From Golubevia sp. BC0850 (lineage: Eukaryota; Basidiomycota; Exobasidiomycetes; Golubeviales; Golubeviaceae), in assembly GCA_012976225.1 (NCBI GenBank), contig JAAVVG010000011.1, forward strand, positions 372,001-436,000: a stretch of DNA of 64,000 nucleotides. Reading direction: 5' to 3'. Below, piece by piece: positions 10,078 to 22,541 of the stretch (the stretch's first letter is position 1; each line of letters starts with the position of its first letter). The translations under genes were made by a program, and so were the position numbers. The notes below the pieces were generated by a model. That model was not told where the DNA came from and did no database searches. It saw only the letters and a list, made by a program, of their open reading frames with translations.

Positions 10078-12402
10078 TCAGAGCTTGGATTTTGCCTCTT
10101 TGTTGGCCTCGTCTCTTAACAATCTTCTAAGAATCTTTCCAGAGGGATTCTTCGGGATCTCTTTGATGCTAGAAGGGTCAACAAAAGGAAACAAAGAAGA
10201 GACTTGGGTTAGGATTCAGACTTCTTCTATCTGAAAAGGGTTGTCGTACTCACATCGTGACGCCTCCTCTTAAGTGCTTGAAGTGAGCAAGTTTGGAAGC
10301 AACGTATGCTCTAACTTCCTCCTTGAGCTCTTCTTCAGAGATTTGAAGACCGGGACTAGCCACGATATAGGCGCGTGCCAAATCGTTTCCGTTTGAATCT
10401 CTGATTCCAACCACCGCTGCGTCCCCGACTTTCGGATGGCTGAGTAGAACATCTTCCAATTCCTGTGAGAGAGCGAAGAGGAGTGAATCGAGGGTCAGAA
10501 GCTGCTGACTACCCTCTGCTTTTCTTTCTCCGAAGTCAAAGGTTGCCATGCACTTACTGCTGGAGCGATTTGCATCCCCTTGTACTTCAAGAGTTCCTGA
10601 TCGGAATGAAAAGGACGATCAAGACAGAACAATGGTCAGATAGGCACGGGAGATGATTTGCTCGATCCGAACTCACCTTCAATCTGTCCACAATGAATAG
10701 GTCCCCCGATTTCTTCATGACTCCGATGTCTCCAGTCTTGAACCATTCACCTTCGAAAGTCTCTCTAGTAGCCTTCTCGTTCCTATAGTAGCAAGCAAAA
10801 TTCACTGGAGCCTTGACCCAAACCTCTCCAGGGGTGTCTTCTCCAACGTCTTTACCAGATTCGACATCCACAAGACGGAGCTCAGTTCCACTGATAACTT
10901 TTCCTGCGCTTCCATATGGAGCGTCTTTGTTTGAAGGAGATGTTACTGTTACGGCACCTGTTACAAATAAGAGGGGTAAGGGGTTAGACGATAGGGCGAT
11001 CGAGATGCCGATCTCTTGAAAGGGCTCAAGCTTCAGTTGAGGTCTCTTTAATTCACTTGACACTCGCCTGTTGTTTCGCTGAGTCCCCAAACCTGAATAA
11101 TCGGAATCTTGAGAAGTTCATGTGCTTCCTTGTGGAGATCTGGACCCAGTGGAGCTGCTCCACACGTGATGTTGCGAAGATGAGGGAACTTCATTGCCTT
11201 GGTTACTGGATGACGTATGAGTCCGAGGAGAACTGATGGAAAGAGAAAAGAGAGAAGATGAGGATGCAGAGTCTTCTGTGTTCTCCATACATCCAAACTC
11301 ACTGGGTGGAACGAACAAAACCCTCCCTGCTTGAACTTCTTGCATTTTCTTGGCTACGAATACGATGTCGAAAGGAGCTTTCATGGCGAAATGCACATTG
11401 TCACCTAGAGCATGAGAGGCAGAGAGAGAGAGAGAGAGAATTGGGAAGGATGAGAACTCTTCGCTTCAGACTTGTTCTTTTTCTCTTGTCAACTCACGTT
11501 CAATCAGAGCATGAAGAGTACTAGCAAGTCCAGCAATATGAAAACAGGGTAAAGAATTGACGACATTTTCAGGTCCGTTTCGGAACCCAGGGTTCAAAGT
11601 CAGGGAGTCGCTTTCGGCAATGATGTTCAAGTGCTTGAGAACCACTCCTTTTGGTAAACCAGTAGTTCCGCTAGAGAAACAGATTGCTGCAAACTCATCA
11701 GAGGTTAGTGAACTAGCTCCTGAATCCTTTAAGACCTTTTGAGCTTCTTCGAAGGATTGAAGAGCCAGCTCACGGAACTCTGGTAGGGAATCGTTCTCCT
11801 TTGACTTGGGCCCAAACAAGACGATCTGGGATCTAGAGACTCCCGCAGACAAAGTTTGAGATACTAAAGAGTCTGCTGTGACAACTACTTTCGCTTGAAC
11901 TAGTTCAACAGCGTGTTTGAATTCTGCCGGACCGTATGCGGGATTGGCGAGCGAGACTAACAGTCCAGCAGCTTGAAGGCAAAGGAACAACACGAAGAAC
12001 TGAGGACACGTCGGAATGTTCATGAGACTGAAGAAGAATAGAGGGACCGGAGAATAGTTCAGCGGGTATAGGAGGATTTTTGGTGAAGAGTGGGTAGATT
12101 ACGGTGAATCTGTCTCTGACGAGGGGGTATAGCAAAAGCTCCATCTTCTTGATCCTTCTCTGAATCCATCTTATCACTCACACTACATCTCCGGGATTTA
12201 ATCCAGCCTTCTTCAGCCATCCAGCTCCAATTCTGGTGGTCAAATCATGAAGCTGCTTGTAAGAGATTCGTTCCTTCTCATCCGCAAGGGCTATGGAATT
12301 GTCGGGAGCGCTCTTCGCTCTGTTACCAAAGATAGCGTCGTAGATGTTGGTGTCCTTGGGAATCTGATCCAGCTTGGGGTTAGGAGAAGTGAAAATTTTC
12401 AT
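10078..12402 (-). CDS. Peroxisomal acyl-CoA ligase, 4-coumarate-CoA ligase family
   Basis: AMP-forming ligase that activates a carboxylic acid via an acyl-adenylate to the CoA thioester. The adenylate motif SSGTTGLPKGVVLKH lies in the exon 11498-12027. Other family signatures are CGAAPLGPDL, QVWGLSETTG, the hinge segment EWFKTGDIGVM plus GDLFIVDRLK, and the C-terminal catalytic lysine motif IPKNPSGKILRR. The last residues are AKSKL, a canonical type 1 peroxisome targeting signal. I prefer the ATG at 12402 (MKIFTSPNP), where homologues begin; an in-frame ATG at 12513 would add 37 residues. The second junction (12182/12027) restores DVVLMNIPTCPQF. The substrate cannot be read from sequence: fatty acid, phenylpropanoid or other aromatic acids are all possible. 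A (CT)n run fills part of the intron near 11421-11439. Confidence 0.9.
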
Positions 12403-13934
12403 TTTGAAGGAAGGATAGGAGGAGGTGGTTGGGAGGAAAGAAGATACATACCGAACCGCTTGATGGAAGTAATGCCTTGCCGGTGTTCGACTCAACTCGT
12501 TCGACTCCGCCATGTCGACCCCTGAAATCCTGACGAATTGAGAAAGAGGATCAAATCCGAGATCTGAGAGCCGAAGCAGAAGTGCTCAAGTTGCGAGAGA
12601 CTTAGAGAGGTGGCTCGAGTTGTTGTTTTGAATTTTGATGCTTCAGCCTGGTGACAAGAATGCTTTTTGACTTCTCGCTTTGATTCAAAGACTTTGGCTG
12701 TTATTCCCATAAATTTGGCTGGCTGACTGATCTGTACCTAGTATTTAGTGTCTGAAGACTGACCAGTTGAAGAATTGGCAGAGTGTTCATACTGTTCAGG
12801 AAACGGCCAATCTGTGAATTGAAGCTGCTTCGTTCTGGGTTCTCAACCTCCTATAGCCGCTCTATACAGTTTGCGATTCAATTTTAAGTCTGCAATTTCT
12901 GTGCTTGGTTCTTTTTAATGTTCCCACCGCCACTTTCGTCTCGTCGATACTCCTCGTTGTGGCCCTTCCGCAATCGGTTCATCCCTTGTCGACAACTCAT
13001 CAAATGACTCAATGCTCTCCGAATGACAAATTAGATAGTTCTGCACCTTTCGAAATTTCACCCATAGCTTCTCAGATCTCAGGGAAACAACCAACGCTTA
13101 CGGTCTTTCCAATCAGTGATTCCGTGTGACCTCCCGAGACTCTGTGCGCTTATATTGAAGCTGTACTTCCATCTTTTTGAATAGCTCTGAAGCATTTCTG
13201 AACACTATTATCTGAGACCTTGGGCACACAGCTGCGTGGAAGAAAAGATTGCGGGCCTGAAGTTAAAAGTAGCGAAAGGGGTAGATAATACTCGACTTGT
13301 TTGTTTGGAATGCCAGATTGGATTATCTTCGCTAAGGCCGAGATGAGAATGAAGAGCCGTAAGAAGCTAAAGTTCCAAAAATCAACATATTTAGGAAGGA
13401 GGAGAGAAGACAAGAGACAAAGAACTAAGAAGGGGTGTCGGGAACCAATCATAGCTTCTTCGGCTGTGTTGTCTCAAAAAGAAGCTGAACTTGCAGATCC
13501 TGTTGGATCCCTCTTCCTTCCTTCCCATCATCCTCAGTTCAGCATCGCTATAGGCAGCAGAAAGATCAGAATCAGGTTCTTATCTTCAAGATCAATTAAA
13601 CATTGAATGGTCACAGACTGATCCAATTCAAACCCCCCACTCTCTCTACTACTTCCTTTCCCTCTCAACGCCTGGAGTCCACCTGTCGCCTTTCATCCTC
13701 CCTCAACTCCTAATCTCATTCTCTACCTCTATCCCTTCCTCCGCTTCTATTTTCAATCTTCTTCTTCTTCTTCTTCTTCTCATTTCTAACGTCATTCAAG
13801 CCTCAACTTAAACAAACAATTCTTCAATACCCTTTCCAATTCCAATTCACATTTCACATTCAAGATCAACCCAATCTACGACTTCCCTTCCCCCTCCCTT
13901 TCCACTCCCTCAAATTTAACGAAATTCAATCAGT
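12403..13934. other. Long divergent intergenic region
   Basis: About 1.5 kb between the start codons of the acyl-CoA ligase (minus) and the AGC kinase (plus). The right-hand 350 bases are strongly pyrimidine-rich on the plus strand and look like promoter and leader of the kinase. Open frames here (for example 12905-13129) are short and show no recognisable protein features. Confidence 0.5.
13757..13780 (+). repeat. (TTC)n microsatellite, eight units
   Basis: Eight TTC-type units in the pyrimidine-rich leader of the kinase gene, about 155 bases before its ATG. Confidence 0.85.
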
Positions 13935-16900
13935 ATGCCTTCAGCTTCCCCTTCTGCAACCCTATCAACTTCTACCTCTGCCAATCTTTCATCTCCTCAT
14001 AAGAAGTTCAGCACCATCACTGGTCTCAATCCAGGTCCTGCAAGTTCAAATCGAAGCGGTAATTCTAATGGAACAAGTACTAGAACAAGTGTTAAAGGTT
14101 TATTCGGTGAGGATCCTGATTCAGTAGCTGCTAATTCCGCGGGGAATGGTTCAGGATTCACTTTATCTCATGGTGGTTCAATCAGTAGGGGTTCTGCAGA
14201 TGGTCCTTGGAGCATCTCTGTAGCAGAGGTTCAACAATCTTCCCCTACCAACATCAACAATTTATCCAATCCTAGTTCAAATAAGAGAACTTCAAGAAGA
14301 GGTAGTAGCAAGAGTGGGAGCAAGGATCAATCCTCTTCCTCTTACTCCTCCGGAACTGCCTACACTCTCTACTGTACCACTCCAACTCACAATCTAACTC
14401 TTTCAAGAAGTGCAAACGAGATAATCGAATTGGACCAAAAGCTAAGAGAAGGTCAATCAAGCGCAAACGTTCTTCCTAAATTACCCAAGCTCATCACTTC
14501 AATTCCCGCTACTACTTCCCCTTCCACTGGTGGAAGAAGACTCTTTCAGACCATCTCAAGAACTCTCTCCCCGGGTGCAAACAAGAACAGAGCTGCTCTA
14601 TCAAATCTGACTGCTTCTGGATTGGGCCTAGCTACCCCTCTAGATTCAAGCTCTGTAGCCAACTCTTCTGAATCGCCTACGGGTGGTGCCTCTACTCCAA
14701 CTGGAAAAGTGGCTTCTCCTCTACCACCTTCCGAGATCCTTCCTTCTACCACATCCGCTCATACTACTACCACTCATCTAGCAACCTATCTTACTTCAGT
14801 CTCTAACATTCCATTCATCAAGAAGCACAAGGCTTGGAGAAGATTCACTCACGTCAGATCCGAAGATCTGCAATCCATTAGAGTAGAAAGGAGAGTCAGA
14901 AAGGTTAGATCAGATTTAGCTCAACATGTTAAGTCAAGTGTCGCTCCTACCAACACCAATGTTGGACCAAGCCATTCGGATCTAGAGGAAGATGGTGATG
15001 TAGAGGAAACTGAGAATGAGATTGAAAACGTCTCTACAAGTGGCAGAAGTACTAGTCAAAGTGTAGCTTCCTCCTCTCAAGCTGCTGGAGTCAAACGTTC
15101 AAGTACTATGAGATCAGATACTAGCTCTACCAATCACTCAAATCAAAGACCAGACGTTCCTCTTCGCTCAACTTCAGCTGCAGATGGTCAAGCTTCTCAA
15201 GATAGATCTGTGAACGGCAGTTCTAACGTCACTTCAAATGGATCTTCCGCGCGCAATTCTCGCTCTAAGGTCAATGGAATTCCAGAAGATCAAGAGAAAG
15301 AGAAGGAATCCATTCAGACTTCAATTGGTCAAGACACTGAGATGAAAGATGTGTCACAAAATGGAGCTTCGAATGATCCAGAAGTAACAGACTCTAAATC
15401 GAAGAAGGAAAAGATGAAAGAAAGCTCTGGTAGAAGGGAGAGAAGTGAGAGGAAGAAGAGGGATAAGGAGAGCGAGAAGGTTACCGTGGATGACTTTGAG
15501 ATGATTAGAGTGCTTGGAAAAGGTTGTGCTGGAAAGGTGAGTCTTTTGATCGGGAGGCTTTGATAGGGTCAGGAGGTTGGTTGGGAAGGGGCATGTTGGC
15601 CCCAGTGGTAAAACCAGATGCAGGGAAGAATGTTTGGGGAGCAGGCGGTTCGGAGATGTAGAGGTCTGGAGACTGTAAGACGCTGCTTCGCTAGAACTCG
15701 CTCTCTTCAAGTGATCCAACGTCCAATCGAACCAGACGCTCATGTCCAACAATTTCTTCTTGCTCTTTTCTATAGGTCCTTCTCGTTCGTCACTCTCCAA
15801 CTAAAGGCCTCTTCGCGATGAAATCGATTCACAAGAGACATGTTCTCGCCCATCAAGAACTCCAACACACCTTGACCGAACAGGCTGTTCTCAAGAGGAT
15901 GGCAAGAGAAGTCACTGACCCTTTCGTGGTCAAGCTTTGGTGGAGTTTTCATGTGAGTTGCTCGGAGGAGAAGAAAGGAAGCCAGGGGTCCGAATTCGAA
16001 GCACTGAAACCGCGTGCTCAAAACGCTCACTGACAATCTTTTGCCTCTCACGATGTGCTCTCAATCTCGCTTTACAGGACAAGAACAACCTCTACCTTGT
16101 GATGGACTTCCACCCGGGAGGAGATCTAGCTACCCAACTCTCACGATGGGGAAGACTTGGTCGAGATCGAGCTCGATTCTACGCCGCCGAGATCGTCGAA
16201 GGAGTGGAAGGTCTTCATGCTGCTGGAGTCATCTACCGAGATCTCAAACCAGAGAACATTCTCATCGGAAACGATGGGCATATCGTCCTCTCTGACTTTG
16301 GTCTTTCCAAGGAGTTCCCAGTCAGAGGAAGTATCGACAATGGAGGAGGCAGCTCTACTCCCCCGCCGACCTCTCCCGGCAGATCCAATTCTACCCAGAA
16401 CGTCAAAGCTAGACCCCCGCACTGGATGTCTGCCTCTGAAGACGGAAGCGGAGCAGCCTCTGCCAGGAGATCTTCTGGAAGCGGGAAGCTAGGAAACCCC
16501 TGGTCGGACGAACGAGACGTCACTACTACCTTCTGTGGAACTGCCGAGTACCTCGCCCCAGAGGTCATTCAAGGAGCCGCTTACTCTTACGAAGTTGATT
16601 GGTGGTCTTTCGGAACCATGCTGTACGAGATGTTGACCGGAATCACACCCTTCTGGGCTGACACTCACGCAGACATGTACGTCCGAGTCCTTCACGACGA
16701 GCTCGTCTTCCCAGATGACAGAGTTCTGGATCAGGACACCAAGTCCATCCTCAGAGGTCTCCTCCAGAGGAATCCTATGTTGAGGATGAAGGAGCCTAGG
16801 ATCAAGAAACATCCTTACTTCTCAATGATCGAATGGGATCACGTCTTCCACAAGAGATACATCCCTCCCTACATTCCTCCTATCAACCCTCTAGACGAGA

Positions 16901-17991
16901 CCGACACTCAGAACTTCGACAACGCCTTCTTGGACATGCAACCCACTGTCAGAGACGGACCTGAAGAGGACGAAGAGAACGAGGACCTACCCGCTAGTAG
17001 CTCTAGGAACGGAGCGAATGGGTACGAGAAGACTGGAAACGATCACGCATCTCCTAAATCAGAAGATGTCTCTCATGACAAGTCCGATTCCGCCGACTCA
17101 AAAAGTCTCTTCGATGGGTACTCGTTCCGCGGAAGGAGAGATTCGGAATCAGTTCACACTGTCATCTCGTCTGGACCGAGTGAACCAGAAAAGGAGGAGT
17201 CAGAAGACGAAGACTCGGCCGCTCGTACCGCTGTGGCAGCTTTGGCTAGGTTGGAGCGGGAAGCTAGCTCGGGAGACGTCTCTGCCTCGGGTCCTTCTGT
17301 CAACTCTGGCTCCACTCGACCAACTTCTGGAGCTCCAACTTCAGCTTCTGCTCGAACTTCCGACAGCGAAGACACTCCAATGTCTACCTTGACCTCAGCA
17401 ACTTCCAACCCTCTAGTTCAAACAACCAAGCCTCCGCGCTCTTCAGGTTTCGCTGGCCTGCCCGTCACCCATGAGACCATAGCAGAGACTGACGGAGACA
17501 TCGAAGAGGAGGAAGACGATTGGGACATGGTCGATGGATCGGTTGAGAAACTTCAGTCGGAAATGAATGGAGGAAAGGGAGCCAATCTCTTTGCCAGAGG
17601 AGTGGTCGACACTTATCGACTTCTTAGAAGACAAGATTCCTCAAGACTTCCACTCTCCGAATTACCAACTTCCGCCAGTTCTAGAACTTTCAATCGTCTG
17701 TCCAAGCGTCAAGGCTCTTCTTCCAATCGAACAACTCTGGTCAAAAGCTCTAGCAAACCCAATCTTGGTTCTAGGAAGATTTCTATCGACTCGGCCAATG
17801 GAACTAGGAGTGGAGACGATGATTTCAGCCGGTCCGCCAGAAGTGGAAGCGTCTCGGCTTCACAGTCGAACTCGATGGTAGGACCTGAATCCCAGCAGCA
17901 GAGGAAAGGCGCAAGCCCAAGTCTAGCTAGTTCTGATGACCTAGCGGAGAAAAAGCAAAAGATGAAAAAGATCAAGAGGTTCACGAAGTAA
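13935..17991 (+). CDS. AGC-family serine/threonine kinase with PX-like N-terminus
   Basis: About 1,230 residues in three exons: 13935-15536, 15776-15952 and 16078-17991. The long Ser/Thr-rich N-terminus includes a PX-like stretch (TLYCTTPTHNLTLSRSANEI, ELDQKLRE, around residues 135-175) and a basic segment, FIKKHKAWRRF. The kinase domain starts near residue 519: DDFEMIRVLGKGCAGK, FAMKSIHK (ATP lysine), YRDLKPENILIG (catalytic loop), LSDFGLSKE (DFG), TTFCGTAEYLAPE (activation site), VDWWSFGTMLYEMLTG. About 70 Ser/Gly/Pro-rich residues are inserted between DFGLSKEF and TTFCGTAEY. An AGC C-tail follows (PPINPLDETDTQNFDNAFL), then an acidic and Ser-rich region of about 350 residues. It resembles the SGK/S6K branch; the pathway is not determined. 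The stop at 17989-17991 overlaps a strong donor (GAA/GTAAGT). Splicing to 18083 would instead end the protein NFFESSR, with the stop at 18102-18104. Confidence 0.88.
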
Positions 17992-19212
17992 GTAGTATTT
18001 TGAGATGACATGAGCGAGATGCTGGGCTCGGAGTCTGATTGCCTTCGCATTTTCTCTCCTTTACCCCTTTTTGTTGCTTCAGCTTCTTCGAATCTTCGCG
18101 TTAAACTATCGAAACATCTCACTGAGCCTCATCTTCAGAGTCATTCTACTCAACCAGACTTTCTAACGAACATTTCACGAAAACCGAACTTTTCACCTTT
18201 CTCTGCCTCGAGTTCACGTTATAATGCACCAGGTCTCTATCTCTTTGAATTCGAACCTCCTTTTTAATTCCTTCAAAGACTTTTTCTTTCTTTCTTCTCT
18301 CCTAGGTTTAATTCGTCATCAACACTCAAAAACCCCAACACATATAAACAGTCCCTCCCTTTGCCTGCTCAGATTCTTCTCTTCTTACGCTTCAATCGTC
18401 AATCCTTCAGAATGATCAAGATGTGAAGTCGATTTCAAGATTCAATCTAATTCGAAGATGGTCCTCAAGAACATGGACTTTGATCCTTTGCTCTATTTTT
18501 CTTCTCTCTTTATTTCTGTTCTCTCTGTCAGCTAGATTTTGAAATTTTCTATTCTTTCTTCTTCAATCATACAAACTCAACCTCCATCAAAGACGAGCGG
18601 CTCAAAAGCCTGCTGTTGTCTCTTTTCCTTCCTTATCTATCTAACCTAAGTCATTCCTTTCTAGCCCCTCTCGCTTTTCCCGTTAGTCTCTTCTATTTCC
18701 TTTGCTTCCTTCTTTTTTCTGCTTTCTTCAGATCTGAGCACTGAAATGAGGTTTTCTTCTTCGTTCAGAGAGTTCGATCGACCTTTGTACTCAGCTGTAC
18801 TCAACAACAAGAAGCAAAAACTCTCTTTCGTCTTCGCCGATCTCCTTTTATCAATCGTGCGTCTACGGTTTGCTGTTCGATTGAACCTTGTCGTGATCTA
18901 GATTTACCAGCTGGCGATACGCTGAGCGAGATCACACAATGTAAAGAACATCCCTGGAGTTTGTAACTTATGACTGCGGAGAAGACGAGAAAGCAAACAT
19001 GGGAGCTCAGCTCAGTTCATTTTCATTCACGAAGAGCAATCGGAGATGTGAACCTGGAATTGAAAATTGAAATTGACAAAGAACCCACAAGAAAGAGAAA
19101 GGGAGGGCGATTAGAAGAAAGCAAGCAGAGAGTACCCAAGACAATCTTTTTTCGTTACTATTTAGCACGTATCAAGAGGAGAGGCGAGAAGAGAGAATGA
19201 CGTTGGATCGGT
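17992..19212. other. Intergenic, convergent 3' flanks
   Basis: About 1.2 kb between two convergent stop codons. It is pyrimidine-rich on the plus strand up to about 18900. It may include a small terminal exon of the kinase (from 18083). I see no independent gene. Confidence 0.45.
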
Positions 19213-21885
19213 CTAGGAAGAAGGGTTCATCATAGAAGTAATATTTCTGGCCAATTCTTTACCAATCTTAACCCAGTCTACTGTTTCAGCCTTGGTGATG
19301 GTGTAACGAGTACGAGATTCGCCCTGAAAAAATTTAAAAATAGAAGAGAGAACTCGAATTGGTCAGGACGCGATTCTCGAAGAGAAGGTAGACGACTCTC
19401 TCTGGATTTTGTCGTTCCAACTCAGACCATCCCTCGACCTCTTCTCAATCCTCGACTCACATTGTAATGGTCCTCCTTAGCTCTGCAATTGAAGAGCCAC
19501 ATTTTATGAGTAGCGCTACGGAGCTTCTCATCGAAAGCCGATTCGCTCTGGACCTGTTTGATCGCCAGGCAAGCAAGTATTTCTCAATCAGTAAAAGGAT
19601 TTGAATGGAGAGGAGAAGTTCGAGATAAAAGAAAAGTGTCTCAGTTCATTTCAACTCACCTGAAGAGCTTGAAGCTCGTTTGCGCTCATACCGATCAATT
19701 GTTCTCCGATTTCATTGAAACCGTTCAACCACATTGAACTACTGAAGTCTCCAGCGTTGGCTGACAGAATGTATCTGAAAAAAAGAATAGCGAAGAGAAG
19801 ACGACATGCCGAAGAGAGAAGGTAAGAGATCAAAAATGTAACTCCACACTTCCATCTTACTCTCGGAAAACTCACCTGTATTCAGGAGCAGCTGATTGCT
19901 TTCCACATTTCTGACATTCCCAAGTATCTCCTACTTCACTGACTTTCTTGTTACAATCAGGAGCAGTACAAGCTGGGTAGAAGAGATTGGTATTCTTAAT
20001 GAAAACAACAGTAGCTCTCATGAAGAAATACTCCGGTTTGTCATTTCCATTCATTCCGATGTTTTGATCTTTAACCTCTTGAATAGTTTTCAATTGAGTG
20101 GATTGATCAGCGATCGGTCCTGAATTTCCACCACCTCCAGCTCCAACGTTAGAATATTGTTTCCAATCAGTTGAAGTTGAATTACTATCGTACCATCCCT
20201 TCACACCAAAAGCTTCTGGTAAATCTGGATCGATTAGCACAGTTGTATTACCAGTAACTGATAAGCTTCTTCCACCAAATTCACCAACTTTAGCTCCTTT
20301 CAAAGCCATAACGCAACCTGGAGTCTTTGTAAAATTCTCAGCAGTTTTTCCCCAAAGAGTTGCACGAACTTTGTATCCTGATTGATCTACCAGAATGATT
20401 TCTCTCTTGGTGATTTCTTTACTAGTAGCTTTGGAGACAATGGTTCCGAGATCATTGACCTCGTGAAGAGCCCCAATGACATCGCAAGAAGCGTTTGGCT
20501 CGATGTTGGTGAGTTCGTGGAGCTTGGTGAAATCGTACTTGACTTCCGGGACGTCGGAATCTTCGCACTGGGAACCAAAATAAGAGAAAGTATTGGAATT
20601 GTTAGTCGAACCGGTTCCCAGAAGAACAGGCGAGGAAGCGGAAGGGGAAAGGGCAAGACAAACTGAATGTTTGCCGTCTCACACGACATCAACTCCCCTC
20701 ATTCTCCTTCACTTCCAATGCTCATTACTTCTCCTTTCAGTTCAAACTCTTCTCCTCCATTGACCTTCTTCCTACCAGCTACTGCAGAACTCACCTCTTC
20801 AACAACGGAACTAGCCTCCAAAGTCATCTCGTACTCATTATTCAAGTTACTAAATTGTTTCTTGGCAATGACAATCTTAGCCTTAGAGACTCTAAAGACC
20901 TTGTTTTCTTGAAAGACATTATAATGAGCATCGACAGACTCATTAAAACCAGTAGCTTTAATCTCACCAGAATCGTCCATTAAATTAACAGAGAACAATT
21001 TCCCTTCCCCTCTTGCATTCTTCCATACCTTGATTTCAGATTTGGAAGTGACTCTAGCTTTGATAGTCCAACGATTTTGATATGGAGAAAGACCTTCGAT
21101 TGGAAAGATTGCTGAATCTGCAGTTGAGGAAGATCCATTACGTTTGGCTGCTGGAGCTGCTGAGGAAGTTGAAGCTTCACGTTTCTTTGGAGAAACTGAT
21201 GATCCTCCAGCTTGTTCTGCTTTTCCTTGTTGAGCTTTGTCCCACGGTTCTGGACTACCTAAATGACCTTCTACTTTACCTAGAACGTCAAAGTCTAGGA
21301 GAATCAAGATCTGCTTGCCTTGGACTGCTTTCGAGATGGAATAGGAGGTGAGGCGAATGATACAGTCCTTGGTGATCTCTCCAGTCTCTGCTTTGTCGCG
21401 CATTTGAGCAGCAAGCATTCCTGAGTGAACAAGGGAAGAGGAAGAGAGTGGAGAGAGAGGTCTCAGCAGGTGGCGAAGGGTAGGCTGACGGAGGGTGGGG
21501 TGATTGAGTGGTATCGAGACAGGCTGGCTAGCAATGTTACTGAGACTTGGTATAATGATTCCAATTGGTCATAGGATCGAGTTCAAATGCAGATAGCACA
21601 TGAATCTAATTGGTGTGAGTGCCTGATAGATCCTCTTCACCTACTTCCCATTCTGCCTTGCCTAACTGCGCACTTGCGACTCGACTCACCTTGACAGTAG
21701 TGAACACCATCACTCAATATAGCTCTATATCTTGATTCTTTCTGAGCTTCACCAGGTTTGGCAGTGCTCTGAACTGGCTTTACGGTTAGACACTGAAAGA
21801 TAGGATCTTTGAGACCTGCCCCTCCTTCCTTTGAGTAAATGTCTCTTACCCCATTGGCTGTTAAATCAGTGACAGTGTATGTCAT
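19213..21885 (-). CDS. RFA1: Replication protein A large subunit (RPA70)
   Basis: Largest subunit of the heterotrimeric single-strand DNA binding complex used in replication, repair and recombination. The order is typical: N-terminal OB fold (DPIFQCLTVKPV, RYRAILSDGVHYCQ, then QILILLDFDVL), a Ser/Ala/Gly linker, DBD-A (IEGLSPYQNRWTIKARVTSK, KLFSVNLMDDSGEIKATGFN), DBD-B (YDFTKLHELTNIEPNASCDV, REIILVDQSGYKVRATLWGK), and DBD-C. DBD-C has the zinc-binding cysteines in CTAPDCNKKV and WECQKCGK, followed by WLNGFNEIGEQLIGMSANEL. The last exon ends NITSMMNPSS with stop TAG at 19213-19215. The start codon at 21885 gives MTYTVTDLTANGV, matching where homologues start. About six exons, with small introns near the 3' end. 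Confidence 0.95.
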
Positions 21886-22541
21886 GTCGGCGGGTTGGAT
21901 GAATTGATGGGATGAGTTGGGATGCAGTTGGAGAAAAGGTGTGGTGGCAGGGGAGGAAGGTCCAAAATGTGAAGCTACAGATGTGATACACCCGCGACGT
22001 GTTCAGCAACAGTAAGGGGAACCCCTTGAAAACTATCTTTTACCTCTCTTCTTCTGTATCCTTACTCAAGTCATTTCTAAGACAACTTAAGAGTTGGTCA
22101 AAGGAGAGAGAAAGTCGAGCATCTGTGGTTGCTCTTCTGTTTGTCGAGCACCTGACACGCTTGACTTGACATGGACTCAAGAGCATTTCGGTTGTGTGAT
22201 TCTGTTGATCTTTACTAGAATTGTCGTCTAATCTTTAAGCTCAAGGGAGAAGAAAGTGTTCCATCATGAAAGAGCTGCAACTCACAGAGCACAGGCAGGG
22301 CAAGTAGTCATTGAAAGGCTTTCTCGAATCTCGATCTTCTTCATTCTCCCCTACCACCTCCCTCCCTCTTACAACATTATATCATGACCAATTGAAATCC
22401 TTCAGATTTAACCAGGACAATCCCTCCAGATCAAGCCCAGACTGCGACAAGAACACATAAAAACTCAAGCTCAAGTCCTCCCTCGATTGTCCTTTTGAGA
22501 AGGTTATCCACTCGAATTACCTCCATCTCACCCCCTTCAGC
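21886..22541. other. Divergent promoter region, RFA1/APL5
   Basis: About 655 bases between the ATG of RPA70 (minus) and that of AP-3 delta (plus). I see no convincing coding frame, and no MluI cell-cycle box (ACGCGT) beside RFA1. Confidence 0.5.

Noticed and set aside
16233-16812. Minus-strand open frames of more than 100 codons across the kinase domain
   Set aside because: They are shadows of the kinase exon, with no recognisable protein features and no splice or start context.
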